64,000 nucleotides of DNA, from positions 6,696,001 to 6,760,000 of the forward strand of contig OY969623.1 in the NCBI GenBank assembly GCA_963701675.1, given 5' to 3'. A program made the translations under genes and the position numbers. Position 1 is the stretch's first letter, and each line of letters begins with the position of its first letter. This document shows positions 17,420 through 26,335 of the stretch, one piece after another. This stretch comes from G963701675 sp963701675. GTDB taxonomy: Bacteria; Planctomycetota; Planctomycetia; Gemmatales; Gemmataceae. Below the pieces are notes generated by a model. It was given only the letters and a program-made list of their open reading frames with translations. It was not told where the DNA came from and searched no databases.

Positions 17420-17468
17420 CACAACCGACAGGGCACGGTCGTTTCCGTTACCTGTCGGTTGTGTTTTT
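17420..17468 (+). terminator. Rho-independent terminator after the toxin-antitoxin pair
   Basis: Perfect 13-bp stem (CACAACCGACAGG at 17420-17432, CCTGTCGGTTGTG at 17451-17463), 18-nt loop, followed directly by TTTTT on the plus strand. The stem would also form in transcripts from the convergent secretin gene, though without a U-run on that side. Confidence 0.88.
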
Positions 17469-17492
17469 GCGTTTCAGATCAGCTATCGATCC

Positions 17493-20400
17493 CTACTTCT
17501 GCCAAACGGCGCCGCCTTCTTGCAGGCCCTTGAAGCCGCCGCGGATGAAGTCGCCTTCGCCGCCGCTGGGGAGGAGTCGGCCTTGGCCGGTGCCGAGTTT
17601 CTCTTCCTCCTCCTCATTGATGATGATGCGCGGCGTCACCATGATGAGCAGGCTTTCGGTTTCCTTGCCGTAGCCGACGTTCTTGAACAAGCGATTCACG
17701 TAAGGCAGCTTGCTCAGGATCGGCGGACCGAATTCATTGCGACCTTCACGCAGCGTTTTCAGACCGCCCATGATTACCGTGCCGCCGTCCGGCACCAGCA
17801 CGGTCGTGCTGATGTTGATCGTGGCGAACGACGGTTGCTGCACGTATTGCGTGAATGGAATCGGTTGGCCTGTCACGCCGTTATCGAACACCGGCGTGAT
17901 GAATGCCGTGATCGGGAACAATGCCGTCACCGGCGAGGCCAGGTTGGTCAGAATCGGGTTCATGTTCAGCCGAACGTAGCGTCGATCGGCGGAAATAACC
18001 GCTTGGATCGCCAGCGACGCGCCCAAGGGGAACGCATTATTCTGCGGTGCGTAGATCACCTGGCCGTTGATCTGGAACGCCTGCACCTGCGTCACGAAGA
18101 ACTGCTGCGTGTTGATCTGGATGGTGGACGTCTGGCCGTTGAAGAGCGTCAGCTTCGGCGCCTGCATGACGTTGGTGCGACGGTCGGCCTGGGCGGCCTC
18201 CATGAACATGTACACCTGGATGTCGCTCAGAAATGCCAGACCCAGCGACAGGCCACCGTCCAAGCCGAGCGAGTTCGGAAACCCGCCGAAGGGCGGAATC
18301 GCCGGAGCAAAGCTCGAGTTAATGAGCGGAATGTTCAAGTCGTGCGTGAACGCGCCTGGAGGCGTGGTGCCGCCCGGAACCAGTCCCGTCACGAAATTCG
18401 ACGGCCGAAACGTATTGTTGAATCCGTTCGGCTGAAACTGATTCGATACGATCAGGGGCTCGTACTTGGTGTTTCGCGTCATGAAGTTGACGTTCATGTC
18501 CAGGCCGATGCGTTCGTAGAAAGCCTCGGACAAGCTAATGAAGCGAACTTCAACAGCGACCTGAACGTCCTGCAATTTACGTAGGGCGGCTAGCAGTTCG
18601 GCCACCTGTTCCTGGATGTCCGGCGTCTGGTTGACGACGAGCGCCATCGTCAGCGGCCAGAACTCGATCGTGCCCGGTCCGCCCATGTCGCTCCAACTTT
18701 CCGGCTTGATAGTCGTGGTGATGAGCTTGATCAAGATCTCGTGCAACCGCGAGTCGGCGTTCTTGCCGTCCGCAGGACTACCTGATGCCGGTCCGTTGCC
18801 GGGGTTGCCGACATTGGCCCCGGTTCGCAGCGAGTTCCCACCTAGGAAGGGCGTGGTCAGACCCTGCATGCCTTGCGTATTGTTGACCTTGTCCAATTGT
18901 TGTTGGAGAGTGGTGCTCAAGGGGTGATTTTCCACCGGAATCACCAGGTCAAGAATCTGGTACGACCGCGCCACCAACTTGCCGCGGGCATGGGCTTCGG
19001 TGGTCACCAACAAGACCTCGTCCTTGATGATGTAAATCAGCTTGGCGTGGTGCAGGATCAGGTTCAATGCCGACTTCGTCGACACACCTTCGAGGTGCAT
19101 GGTGATCGGCTGATCAAGGCTGATCTTCTCGGCCTCCAGCGCCGGCATGTCCGGTACGATGTTGATGCCGGTCATGTCGCGCAAATCCTCGAGGACATGA
19201 CGCAGTTTTTGATCCTTGAAATCGAGGCTGATGGGCAGGCTGAGCTTTCGTTCGATTTCCAGTTCCTTCTCAGACTTGGTGGAAAGACTCCATCCTTCTT
19301 TCGGGAACTGCTTGCGATCCTTGATCGACGCCCAGCGCTCATCGTCGTACTTGATCGGCTGCTTACTCGTGACCGGTGGCCCTACGGTCTCGGCGTCATT
19401 CAGATTCCTGACAAACATATCTTCGCGCTCGGTCTTGATCTTGTTGTAGTCCGTGGCGTTCTTCTTCATCTTGGCAATGTGCATGCCGGAGGACGCGGCG
19501 TTGTGGTCCGGATCGAGTTCGTGTGCCTGGGCGGCTGCCATTTCCGCCTCGGCGTATTTTCCTTCGCTGAAGAACTGATGGTACTTCTTCATCAGTTCCT
19601 CCACTTGCTGCTTCTTGTGCGCTTCAAGTTGTGCTTCTCGCTGCATTACCGTTTGGAAGGCATGCACTGAACCAGTCCGTTCTTTCTCGTAGTCAATTTG
19701 CGCCTTGAGCTTTTTGAAGCCCTGCAGCCGCGACTCGACCGGGCGCTGCAGCATCGCCAACCGATCGGGATCGAGATTCGATTCCTTTAGGACGTTGAGA
19801 TGATCCTGCAACACTTCGAGCGCCTGTACCGTTTCACCGTTGCGGAACCGGTCCGAAGCCTCGCGTTGTGCCTTGAGCCCTTCATCGCGCAGCTTCTGGA
19901 ACTGGATTTCCTGCATGGCCTGCACCTTTTTGCCGTATTCGGCATCCGGTGCTTTCGTCTCGGCCGGCTGCGGCGAAGTCGGCGCCGGAGCTGGCGTCGG
20001 TAGCGCCGGAGGTGTCCGAAGCTCTGGCATGGTCGGTGTTGGAACTTGCACTACCGTACCCGGCTGCATTTCCGGCGCGGCCAGCAGTTCCTTCAACTTT
20101 GTCTGTTTGTCCGGCGGCAACAGGCCGACGTCCACCGAACGCAGGGCCTGGTTGGCCTGCGGATAGTTCTTATTCGCGTGAGCCTCGAGACCCGCGTCAA
20201 ATGCGCCGTGGGCCGCGTGGATCTTGCGGTTGAACTCCTCGGCGTCGATGGAGTGCAGCACCGCATCGGCCTGCGGCTTCATGCCGTAAGGGCCGTTATA
20301 AACTTGGACGGCGAAACCTCGCGCGCTTTCCAAGTCGCCGCGCTTCAGTTCCTGCCGTGCCTTTTCCAGCAGATCGGCCCCTGGCTGAGCAGCCGCGGTT

Positions 20401-22361
20401 TGTGCAGTCGTAATCGGCGTTGTCGGGATTGGGGCCGGCGCTTGATGGGCAGGCGCGGTTACGGTGGCCGCTAATGCCTGATCGCGCGTCCGATGTACCC
20501 AGCTCATCTTGGCGTCGATCGGATGAGTGTCCAACGCGAAACCAGCGGCGAGCTTCTGAGCTTCGACAAGCAAGCCTTCGGCCATTTGGTAACGCTGGTT
20601 ATCCGATTGCGCGGTTGCGGCCATATCGGTGGCCGACTGCTGCAAATGTTCGATTCGTTTGTTGGCGGCATCGACGAATTGGACGAGGGCGCGCTCCGGT
20701 GAGTCGTCGCCGGGGCCGAATGTGGCGCCGACTTTCTGGGCTTCAATTGCCTTTTGCCGTGCCTCCACGAGGCGACCGTCTTTTTGCAATTGTCGTGCTT
20801 CGGCCATTAGCTGTTGCGCCTGCTGCGTCTTATTGTCGACGGGCGCGGATTGGACAGGCTGAGTTACGGCCGGCGCTTCCATCGTCGCGACTGGCGCCGG
20901 CGCGGCAGGACGCGTTTCCGCATTGACGGTATGGCTCGCGTTTACCACTTCGGGAACTTTGTTCATACGGCGCGTCTGTGCCGCGGTGATTTCGGCCAAC
21001 AGAAACGCCGGCCGATCACCTTGTTCCCACTGTCCGGCGCCGCTGTGCATCTTTTCGGCGCGCTGGGCGAGAATCTCCGCCGCTTCCAGATCACCCTTCT
21101 CAAACAGCCGGCGTGCCCGGACCAACATGCCCACCGCCTCGTCGCGCTCATTCTTCAATTGGACGGTTCGAATCTCGCGCATCAGTTTTTCTGGCGTATC
21201 ACCGGATGCGTCCCAATCGTTCTTCCCGGCAGCGTGTGCCTCTTTGGCGCGCAACTCGGCCTCCTGCCAGTGTCCTGCCGTGAGTAAATCGCGCGCATCC
21301 TTCAGCATGGCGACGGCGTCGGGCATCGCCGATTTCTTCGCCTCAGGTAACCGGTTGCCGTCAACCGGTGTCCTGTTTGCCGTCATCGCCTTTTCGGGCG
21401 TCGAAATCCGCGTCTCGTTTTCAGTAACCATCTCGCGCGGCCTTTCGGGCATGGCTTTGGGCGTAGTTTTGACTACAGCCGGTTTCTGGCCGGCCTTGGC
21501 CAGGCGACTTCGGACGGTCTCGATGTCTTTGAGCACCTTGGAAGGGCTGTCACCAAAGACCCGAGACATGGTCCACGTCGGGCCAGCGGCACTCTGGGCG
21601 GCTTGAGCGAGCTTCTCTGCCTGATCCAGGTCGCCGGATTGAAACGCCACTCGGGAAGCCACCAGCAATTTCTTCGGATCACGCATCACCTTGGCGATGT
21701 CGTCGAGAACTTTGCGCGGGGTGTCCTCCGTGGTGTTGTACGTGACTTCCATCTTTTCGGTTTCACGGGCGATCGCCTCGGCCGCTTCATAATTTCCCTT
21801 GGCGACCATCTGACGGGCTTGTTGAAGTTTGCCGCGGGCGACCAACAACGGGTGTACGAACTTTTCTTCCTGCCCGCGAGCGACCACGGCGCCTAGCCCC
21901 ATCTGCTCTGCGAGAATGGCGGCGCGGTCCCCATCGGTCTTGGTGAGGAACGGATTCGTCGACAAGGAGTGCAGGAGCGTTTCGGCGTCGGCGTGGTGAC
22001 CGGCTTTGGCGGCGTTCTCGGCCTGGCGGATCTGTTCCGCGCCATCTTGCCGCGCCTTTAGGGCGGTGCTGTTGAGCTGGAGCAAGTTACCGAGTTCCAT
22101 CCGTTCTTCGCCGGATAACCCGTCCTTGCCTTGTTCGGCTTGCTGAAAGTATCGGGAAGCCAACTCGTACTCGCCGCGGCGGTAGCAATCGACGCCGCTG
22201 TTGAGGGCGGCACGGGCTTGCGACGGCCTCGGAGCAGTCTGGCTTGCCTCCTGCCCGGCGTGAGCCAGCACCGCCGACCCGCCCGCGAGTCCGCCAACGG
22301 CGGACCCCAAAGCCACACTCACCGCGACGCTCATCCATCTGTTGTTCAATGCCCTTGCCAC
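17493..22361 (-). CDS. Giant secretin (GspD/PilQ-like) with repeated N-terminal modules
   Basis: 1,622 residues from GTG 22361 (AAAGGAG upstream). Signal sequence at 1-35. Residues about 175-630 contain six related helical modules of 50-60 residues, most closing with a D-[TS]-P-x-[KR]-x-[LM] motif (EDTPRKVLDDI, GDSPSKVLKDI, GDTPEKLMREI, DDSPERALVQF). A coiled-coil/TPR-like zone follows. An STN/N0-type domain lies near 1045-1150 (LDFKDQKLRHVLEDLRDMTG), and the secretin domain near 1250-1590 (QVAVEVRFISLSEAFYERIG, PDGGTVIMGGLKTL, LPYVNRLFKNVGYGKE, ESLLIMVTPRIII). Probably an outer-membrane multimer for a type II or type IV pilus-like system. No other secretion genes are adjacent. Confidence 0.88.
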   Translation of the reverse strand: MARALNNRWMSVAVSVALGSAVGGLAGGSAVLAHAGQEASQTAPRPSQARAALNSGVDCYRRGEYELASRYFQQAEQGKDGLSGEERMELGNLLQLNSTALKARQDGAEQIRQAENAAKAGHHADAETLLHSLSTNPFLTKTDGDRAAILAEQMGLGAVVARGQEEKFVHPLLVARGKLQQARQMVAKGNYEAAEAIARETEKMEVTYNTTEDTPRKVLDDIAKVMRDPKKLLVASRVAFQSGDLDQAEKLAQAAQSAAGPTWTMSRVFGDSPSKVLKDIETVRSRLAKAGQKPAVVKTTPKAMPERPREMVTENETRISTPEKAMTANRTPVDGNRLPEAKKSAMPDAVAMLKDARDLLTAGHWQEAELRAKEAHAAGKNDWDASGDTPEKLMREIRTVQLKNERDEAVGMLVRARRLFEKGDLEAAEILAQRAEKMHSGAGQWEQGDRPAFLLAEITAAQTRRMNKVPEVVNASHTVNAETRPAAPAPVATMEAPAVTQPVQSAPVDNKTQQAQQLMAEARQLQKDGRLVEARQKAIEAQKVGATFGPGDDSPERALVQFVDAANKRIEHLQQSATDMAATAQSDNQRYQMAEGLLVEAQKLAAGFALDTHPIDAKMSWVHRTRDQALAATVTAPAHQAPAPIPTTPITTAQTAAAQPGADLLEKARQELKRGDLESARGFAVQVYNGPYGMKPQADAVLHSIDAEEFNRKIHAAHGAFDAGLEAHANKNYPQANQALRSVDVGLLPPDKQTKLKELLAAPEMQPGTVVQVPTPTMPELRTPPALPTPAPAPTSPQPAETKAPDAEYGKKVQAMQEIQFQKLRDEGLKAQREASDRFRNGETVQALEVLQDHLNVLKESNLDPDRLAMLQRPVESRLQGFKKLKAQIDYEKERTGSVHAFQTVMQREAQLEAHKKQQVEELMKKYHQFFSEGKYAEAEMAAAQAHELDPDHNAASSGMHIAKMKKNATDYNKIKTEREDMFVRNLNDAETVGPPVTSKQPIKYDDERWASIKDRKQFPKEGWSLSTKSEKELEIERKLSLPISLDFKDQKLRHVLEDLRDMTGINIVPDMPALEAEKISLDQPITMHLEGVSTKSALNLILHHAKLIYIIKDEVLLVTTEAHARGKLVARSYQILDLVIPVENHPLSTTLQQQLDKVNNTQGMQGLTTPFLGGNSLRTGANVGNPGNGPASGSPADGKNADSRLHEILIKLITTTIKPESWSDMGGPGTIEFWPLTMALVVNQTPDIQEQVAELLAALRKLQDVQVAVEVRFISLSEAFYERIGLDMNVNFMTRNTKYEPLIVSNQFQPNGFNNTFRPSNFVTGLVPGGTTPPGAFTHDLNIPLINSSFAPAIPPFGGFPNSLGLDGGLSLGLAFLSDIQVYMFMEAAQADRRTNVMQAPKLTLFNGQTSTIQINTQQFFVTQVQAFQINGQVIYAPQNNAFPLGASLAIQAVISADRRYVRLNMNPILTNLASPVTALFPITAFITPVFDNGVTGQPIPFTQYVQQPSFATINISTTVLVPDGGTVIMGGLKTLREGRNEFGPPILSKLPYVNRLFKNVGYGKETESLLIMVTPRIIINEEEEEKLGTGQGRLLPSGGEGDFIRGGFKGLQEGGAVWQK

Positions 22362-23049
22362 CTTGGACTCCTTTCCCCCGAACCGGAGCGAATTGCGTCA
22401 TGCCAATTCCAAATCGCGGTCTTCAAAGCGAAGCCGTCTCCGTCAAGGAGTCGACGCTTCCATTTGAAGCTCGCCATTTGCATTTCCGAATGAGCAATGC
22501 CCGATCTGTCCACGGCCCCCCACGACAACGGTCCGACGCCTTCCCCACGGGGCGCGCGCGACCGCGAATAAGCCGACACCACGTTTTAGAATGGGACAAA
22601 AATGCGGGCGGACCCTAGCCAGCCGTTCGATGCGTGTCAAGACTAGCTTGGCGTTTTTGTCGACTCGACGATCACGATATTAAGCAATTCAGGTAAGCGA
22701 CTAAGGCCAGCAAACGTCACGCGATTCCGAAATCGAGCAGGGTGCGATGGCTGCAGAGGACGAGTAGGTTGCTGCTCAGTCGGGACAACACTTCGCGTAT
22801 CCAGCTTGCGGCGTCACACATCTGCCGCTCGTCGTTGTTCTCCCGGCGAGCAAGCCATGTGCTTTTCCGTGCTGACGGTGCACTTGCAACTGAGGAATTG
22901 GCGTTTCGTTGATGTGGAACGTTGCTTCACTCCAAAACTTGTTGAAAACGGCATGAATTCCATGTACCGTTTAGGTTCCGCATTCTTAGATCGCGGACGT
23001 ATCATGCGCGCAGCGCCGGGACAGACGGCACACTTTAGAGGGAGGCCAA
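22362..23049. other. Intergenic region between divergent secretin and FG-GAP genes
   Basis: 688 bp with no convincing gene; the frames present lack ribosome sites or family resemblance. It must hold both divergent promoters. GAGGGAGGCC just before 23050 is the ribosome site for the FG-GAP gene. No clear repeat or RNA gene was seen. Confidence 0.5.
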
Positions 23050-25503
23050 GTGACAACCAGCCATTCACGGCGCCGCGTTCGACCACAGCTCAGTTTGCTT
23101 GAATCGCGGTGCCAACCCAGCTTCGTCGCAGGTGTCAACGTCGATACTAGCCTCAACCCATGGGAAACGACGACCGGTGATTTTAACGGTGATGGCCATA
23201 TCGACCTGGCTGTTGGAAAAGTTAGCGGAAAGACCCTCATTTTTTTGAACGATGGTTCTGGCGGGTTTCAGGAGTTCAGTAACTTCGACACCGGCAAGAG
23301 GCCTTACGAGGCGAAAAATGGGGATTTCAACAACGACGGTGTAGTTGATTTGTTGTTTGCATATGATTGGTCAGGTTCTAGTGGCATCTTTGTCTCGATC
23401 GGAAACGGGGACGGCACGTTTCAACCGCCGCTTTACACACACGTGGCCTCTTCATACGCCCGCAGCGTGGATATCGGCGATTTGGATTCGGACGGCGACC
23501 TCGATGCTCTCTATAGCGCGGGCGGACTATCGACGAGCACCACGCGCGTGTTGCTTGGCAATGGCAACGGCACCTTCCAAGTCGGCGGTGTCTACGCCAC
23601 CACTGGCCTCCCCGGCAACGTCGTCATTACGGATTTGAACAACGATGGAGAAAGGGACGGAGTGGTTGATTGGACAGCCAATAATGACAATCGCGGTGGT
23701 ATCGACGTTCTCATTGGAAACGGAAATGGGACATTCCAATCGCCACAATCCATCAAGACCGGCGAGGGAACAAGTGGCACGATCGCTGGTGACTTTAATG
23801 ATGACGGTAACCAGGATGTCGCCGTGACACTCTGGCAAGATTTCGTGATGAAAGTACTATTGGGTAACGGCAACGGCACCTTTCAATCGCCAGTGTCATA
23901 TTCAACGGGACGGTATCCGAACGGTTCGGCAATCGCGGATTTTAATGGTGATGGTTCACTAGATGTCGCCGTAGGTAATGGCTATGACTGGACACTGAGC
24001 GTCCTACAGAACAATGGCGACGGCACGTTTCAACCGCCGCTCGTGTACGCTGCCGGGAAATCGCCTAAGGACGTGGACATCGGTGACTTTAATTCGGACG
24101 GCCGCCCCGACGCGGTCGTTACCAACGGCAACGGCGGCAATGTAACGATTCTACTTACCCTCGCGAACGGCCAATTCCCGACGCCAAACTTGTACACGAT
24201 CGGCAAAGGCACCAATGCCATAGCCAGCGGCGACCTCAACGGTGATGGATACGCCGATGTGGCCGCAACCAGTGGAAGCGACTCCAACGTCGCAATCCTG
24301 TTGAACAACGGATCTGGGAGCCTGGCGGCGCCGAAAACCGTCTTCATGGGTGTCGCGCCCTCCGATATCGGCGCGGGCGACTTCACGGGCGATGGAAAGC
24401 TCGATTTGATCACGACCAATAGCATTAGCAAGACCGTAAGCTTATTTCGAGGGAAGGGCGACGGGACGTTTCGCAGACCCATATTTTGGTCATTCCCCTA
24501 CGCGTTCGGTTCACTGGTCGTCGAGGATTTCGACGCGGATGGGAAACTGGATTTAGCCCTCACCTCATCGAACGCAGGAGTGGCCGTACTCCTGGGCAAC
24601 GGCAATGGGACATTCGGGCTAGGTGGAGGGTCGGCGGCGGGCTCAAATGCGACAAACATGGATGTCGGCGATTTCAATGGTGACGGCATCGTGGATATCG
24701 CAGTGGTGAATTCGTCGCAGAACGATTACGTGGTCCACGTATTAATCGGCGCCGGTGACGGGTCGTTTACTCCCATTGTCTCCAATGTCGGCGGCAATGA
24801 TTTGAGAGGAATCACGACGGGTGATTTCAACAAGGATGGAAGGCTGGATGTCGCCGTAGGCAGCTACTGGTATGGACGAATCTGTGTTGCCCTTGGCAAC
24901 GGAGACGGCACGCTTCAGCCGGCCACGCTTTACGGAGGCTTAGATAAGCCGGTTACTTTGGATTCAACCGACCTTAACGGCGACGGCGCCGCCGACATCG
25001 TCGCCGGAAACGAAGGCACGTTCGACGTGCGCGTCCTACTTGCGGATGGAGTGGGCGGGTTCCATCCCGTCGCCGCCTATGCGATAGGCGCCAACGCGAC
25101 CGACATGGTCTTGGTTGACATGAATCAGGATGGCGGTCTCGATGTTGCGGTCGCCTCCTATGGGGTTGACCAGGAGTACGTAGGTAAAGTCGCCGTGTTG
25201 TTTAACGCCAACGACTGGGTCCCCGTGCCGATACCCACCTTGCCTCCCGTGCCCGATCGAATCGTGCCGCTGGATGAAGAGCGGCCACTGAGTCAAACGA
25301 GCCAGCGTTCGAGCGCGCGGGGAGAAACAATAATTGCCGACTATCAAGAGCCCATTCTTGCCATGAAACAGTCAAAGGAGACCGGTTCTCGCAAGTTGGC
25401 TCAGGCCCGTCAGGGCCAAAACGCGCCAGAGCCCGGGCACCCGGCTACGTTGTTAGTGGCATTGGAGTCAGCTCACGAGCTGCTTCCGCACGCTTTTCGA
25501 TAA
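23050..25503 (+). CDS. FG-GAP/VCBS repeat surface protein
   Basis: 817 residues from GTG 23050, chosen for GGAGG 5 nt upstream. The N-terminus 'RRRVRPQLSLLESRCQPSF' carries the planctomycete extracellular sorting motif. About 14 FG-GAP/VCBS-type repeats of roughly 47 residues follow, each with a calcium-loop-like D-F-N-x-D-G-x-x-D pattern (GDFNGDGHIDLAVG, GDFNSDGRPDAVVTNGNGG) and LLGNGNGTFQ. These form a beta-propeller. The C-terminal 70 residues are polar and low in structure. Likely cell-surface adhesion or binding; ligand unknown. Confidence 0.9.
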   Translation: MTTSHSRRRVRPQLSLLESRCQPSFVAGVNVDTSLNPWETTTGDFNGDGHIDLAVGKVSGKTLIFLNDGSGGFQEFSNFDTGKRPYEAKNGDFNNDGVVDLLFAYDWSGSSGIFVSIGNGDGTFQPPLYTHVASSYARSVDIGDLDSDGDLDALYSAGGLSTSTTRVLLGNGNGTFQVGGVYATTGLPGNVVITDLNNDGERDGVVDWTANNDNRGGIDVLIGNGNGTFQSPQSIKTGEGTSGTIAGDFNDDGNQDVAVTLWQDFVMKVLLGNGNGTFQSPVSYSTGRYPNGSAIADFNGDGSLDVAVGNGYDWTLSVLQNNGDGTFQPPLVYAAGKSPKDVDIGDFNSDGRPDAVVTNGNGGNVTILLTLANGQFPTPNLYTIGKGTNAIASGDLNGDGYADVAATSGSDSNVAILLNNGSGSLAAPKTVFMGVAPSDIGAGDFTGDGKLDLITTNSISKTVSLFRGKGDGTFRRPIFWSFPYAFGSLVVEDFDADGKLDLALTSSNAGVAVLLGNGNGTFGLGGGSAAGSNATNMDVGDFNGDGIVDIAVVNSSQNDYVVHVLIGAGDGSFTPIVSNVGGNDLRGITTGDFNKDGRLDVAVGSYWYGRICVALGNGDGTLQPATLYGGLDKPVTLDSTDLNGDGAADIVAGNEGTFDVRVLLADGVGGFHPVAAYAIGANATDMVLVDMNQDGGLDVAVASYGVDQEYVGKVAVLFNANDWVPVPIPTLPPVPDRIVPLDEERPLSQTSQRSSARGETIIADYQEPILAMKQSKETGSRKLAQARQGQNAPEPGHPATLLVALESAHELLPHAFR

Positions 25504-25711
25504 TTCTTAAACGCGCTTTTTTCATAGCCTCTACGGCCCAAAGGATCTGCGACGCCGTCGTTGTAAAATCCCTCCTGCTTTCGTTGACGCTAAACCAGAT
25601 GTTGGGTATCATGAGGCTCCTGACACTAGATGCTGGTTCACGAAGTATTCAACTGTTCATAACCAGATCTTCTCTAATTTGCCGGGTTCCACACCGAGGA
25701 GGGTCGTGGGG

Positions 25712-26269
25712 ATGGGTGCGTTGCCGGATTGGCAGATCGAAAAGGACATCGTTATCAAGCCGATGGCGGAGGGAGGTATCAAGCCCGGCGCCATCTCGTA
25801 CGGCGTCACCAGTTATGGGTATGACGCGCGCGTCGGCCGGCATTTTAAGGTGTTTACCAATGCCCGTTGTGCGACGGTTGATCCCAAGAATTTCGACACA
25901 GCGTCCTTCGTTGATATCGAAGGCGACTTCTGTTTGATCCCACCTAACAGTTTCGCCCTGGCCGAAACGGTGGAGTATTTTGAGATCCCGCGCGACATCA
26001 TCGCCATTTGCGTCGGCAAGAGCACGTATGCGCGGTGCGGCATCATTGTAAACGTCACGCCGCTGGAGCCGGAATGGCGCGGCAAGGTGACGATTGAGAT
26101 CAGCAACACGACACCACTTCCGGCAAAGATCTACGCCAACGAGGGCATCGCACAGATTCTTTTCCTCCGCTGTGATGCCGTGTGTAAGACGAGCTACGCG
26201 GACAAGAAGGGCAAGTACCAGGATCAAAAAGGACTGACGCTTCCGTTCGTCGTCGGTCCGCGCACGTAG
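25712..26269 (+). CDS. dcd: dCTP deaminase
   Basis: 185 residues from ATG 25712 (GAGGAGGG upstream); an in-frame ATG at 25679 lacks such a site. The family deaminates dCTP to dUTP, and in some members also hydrolyses it to dUMP, feeding dTTP synthesis. Motifs seen: SYGYDARVGRHFKVF, CLIPPNSFALAETVEYF, CVGKSTYARCGIIVNVTPLE, EWRGKVTIEISNTT and the C-terminal ANEGIAQILF. Whether it is mono- or bifunctional cannot be told. It precedes nrdJ, linking two steps of deoxynucleotide supply. Confidence 0.94.
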   Translation: MGALPDWQIEKDIVIKPMAEGGIKPGAISYGVTSYGYDARVGRHFKVFTNARCATVDPKNFDTASFVDIEGDFCLIPPNSFALAETVEYFEIPRDIIAICVGKSTYARCGIIVNVTPLEPEWRGKVTIEISNTTPLPAKIYANEGIAQILFLRCDAVCKTSYADKKGKYQDQKGLTLPFVVGPRT

Positions 26270-26275
26270 TCCGGT

Positions 26276-26310
26276 GTCCTTTGTCCGTGGTCCGTTGACC
26301 GAGGACGAAC
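26276..26310 (+). repeat. Heptamer tandem array between dcd and nrdJ
   Basis: Five imperfect 7-bp units: GTCCTTT, GTCCGTG, GTCCGTT, GACCGAG, GACGAAC. On the minus strand the consensus resembles GGACAAC, which is close to the TGACAAC array at 32605-32639. These resemble short heptameric repeats known in cyanobacterial intergenic DNA. Confidence 0.6.
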
Positions 26311-26335
26311 TAAATCTAAAGGATTGGATTTACCT

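Noticed and set aside
17520..18584. Plus-strand 354-codon frame opposite the secretin
   Set aside because: Antisense shadow; the secretin frame carries the conserved motifs.
25504..26335. Cobalamin riboswitch before nrdJ
   Set aside because: The spacer is short and filled by heptamer repeats; no B12-box-like sequence was recognised.
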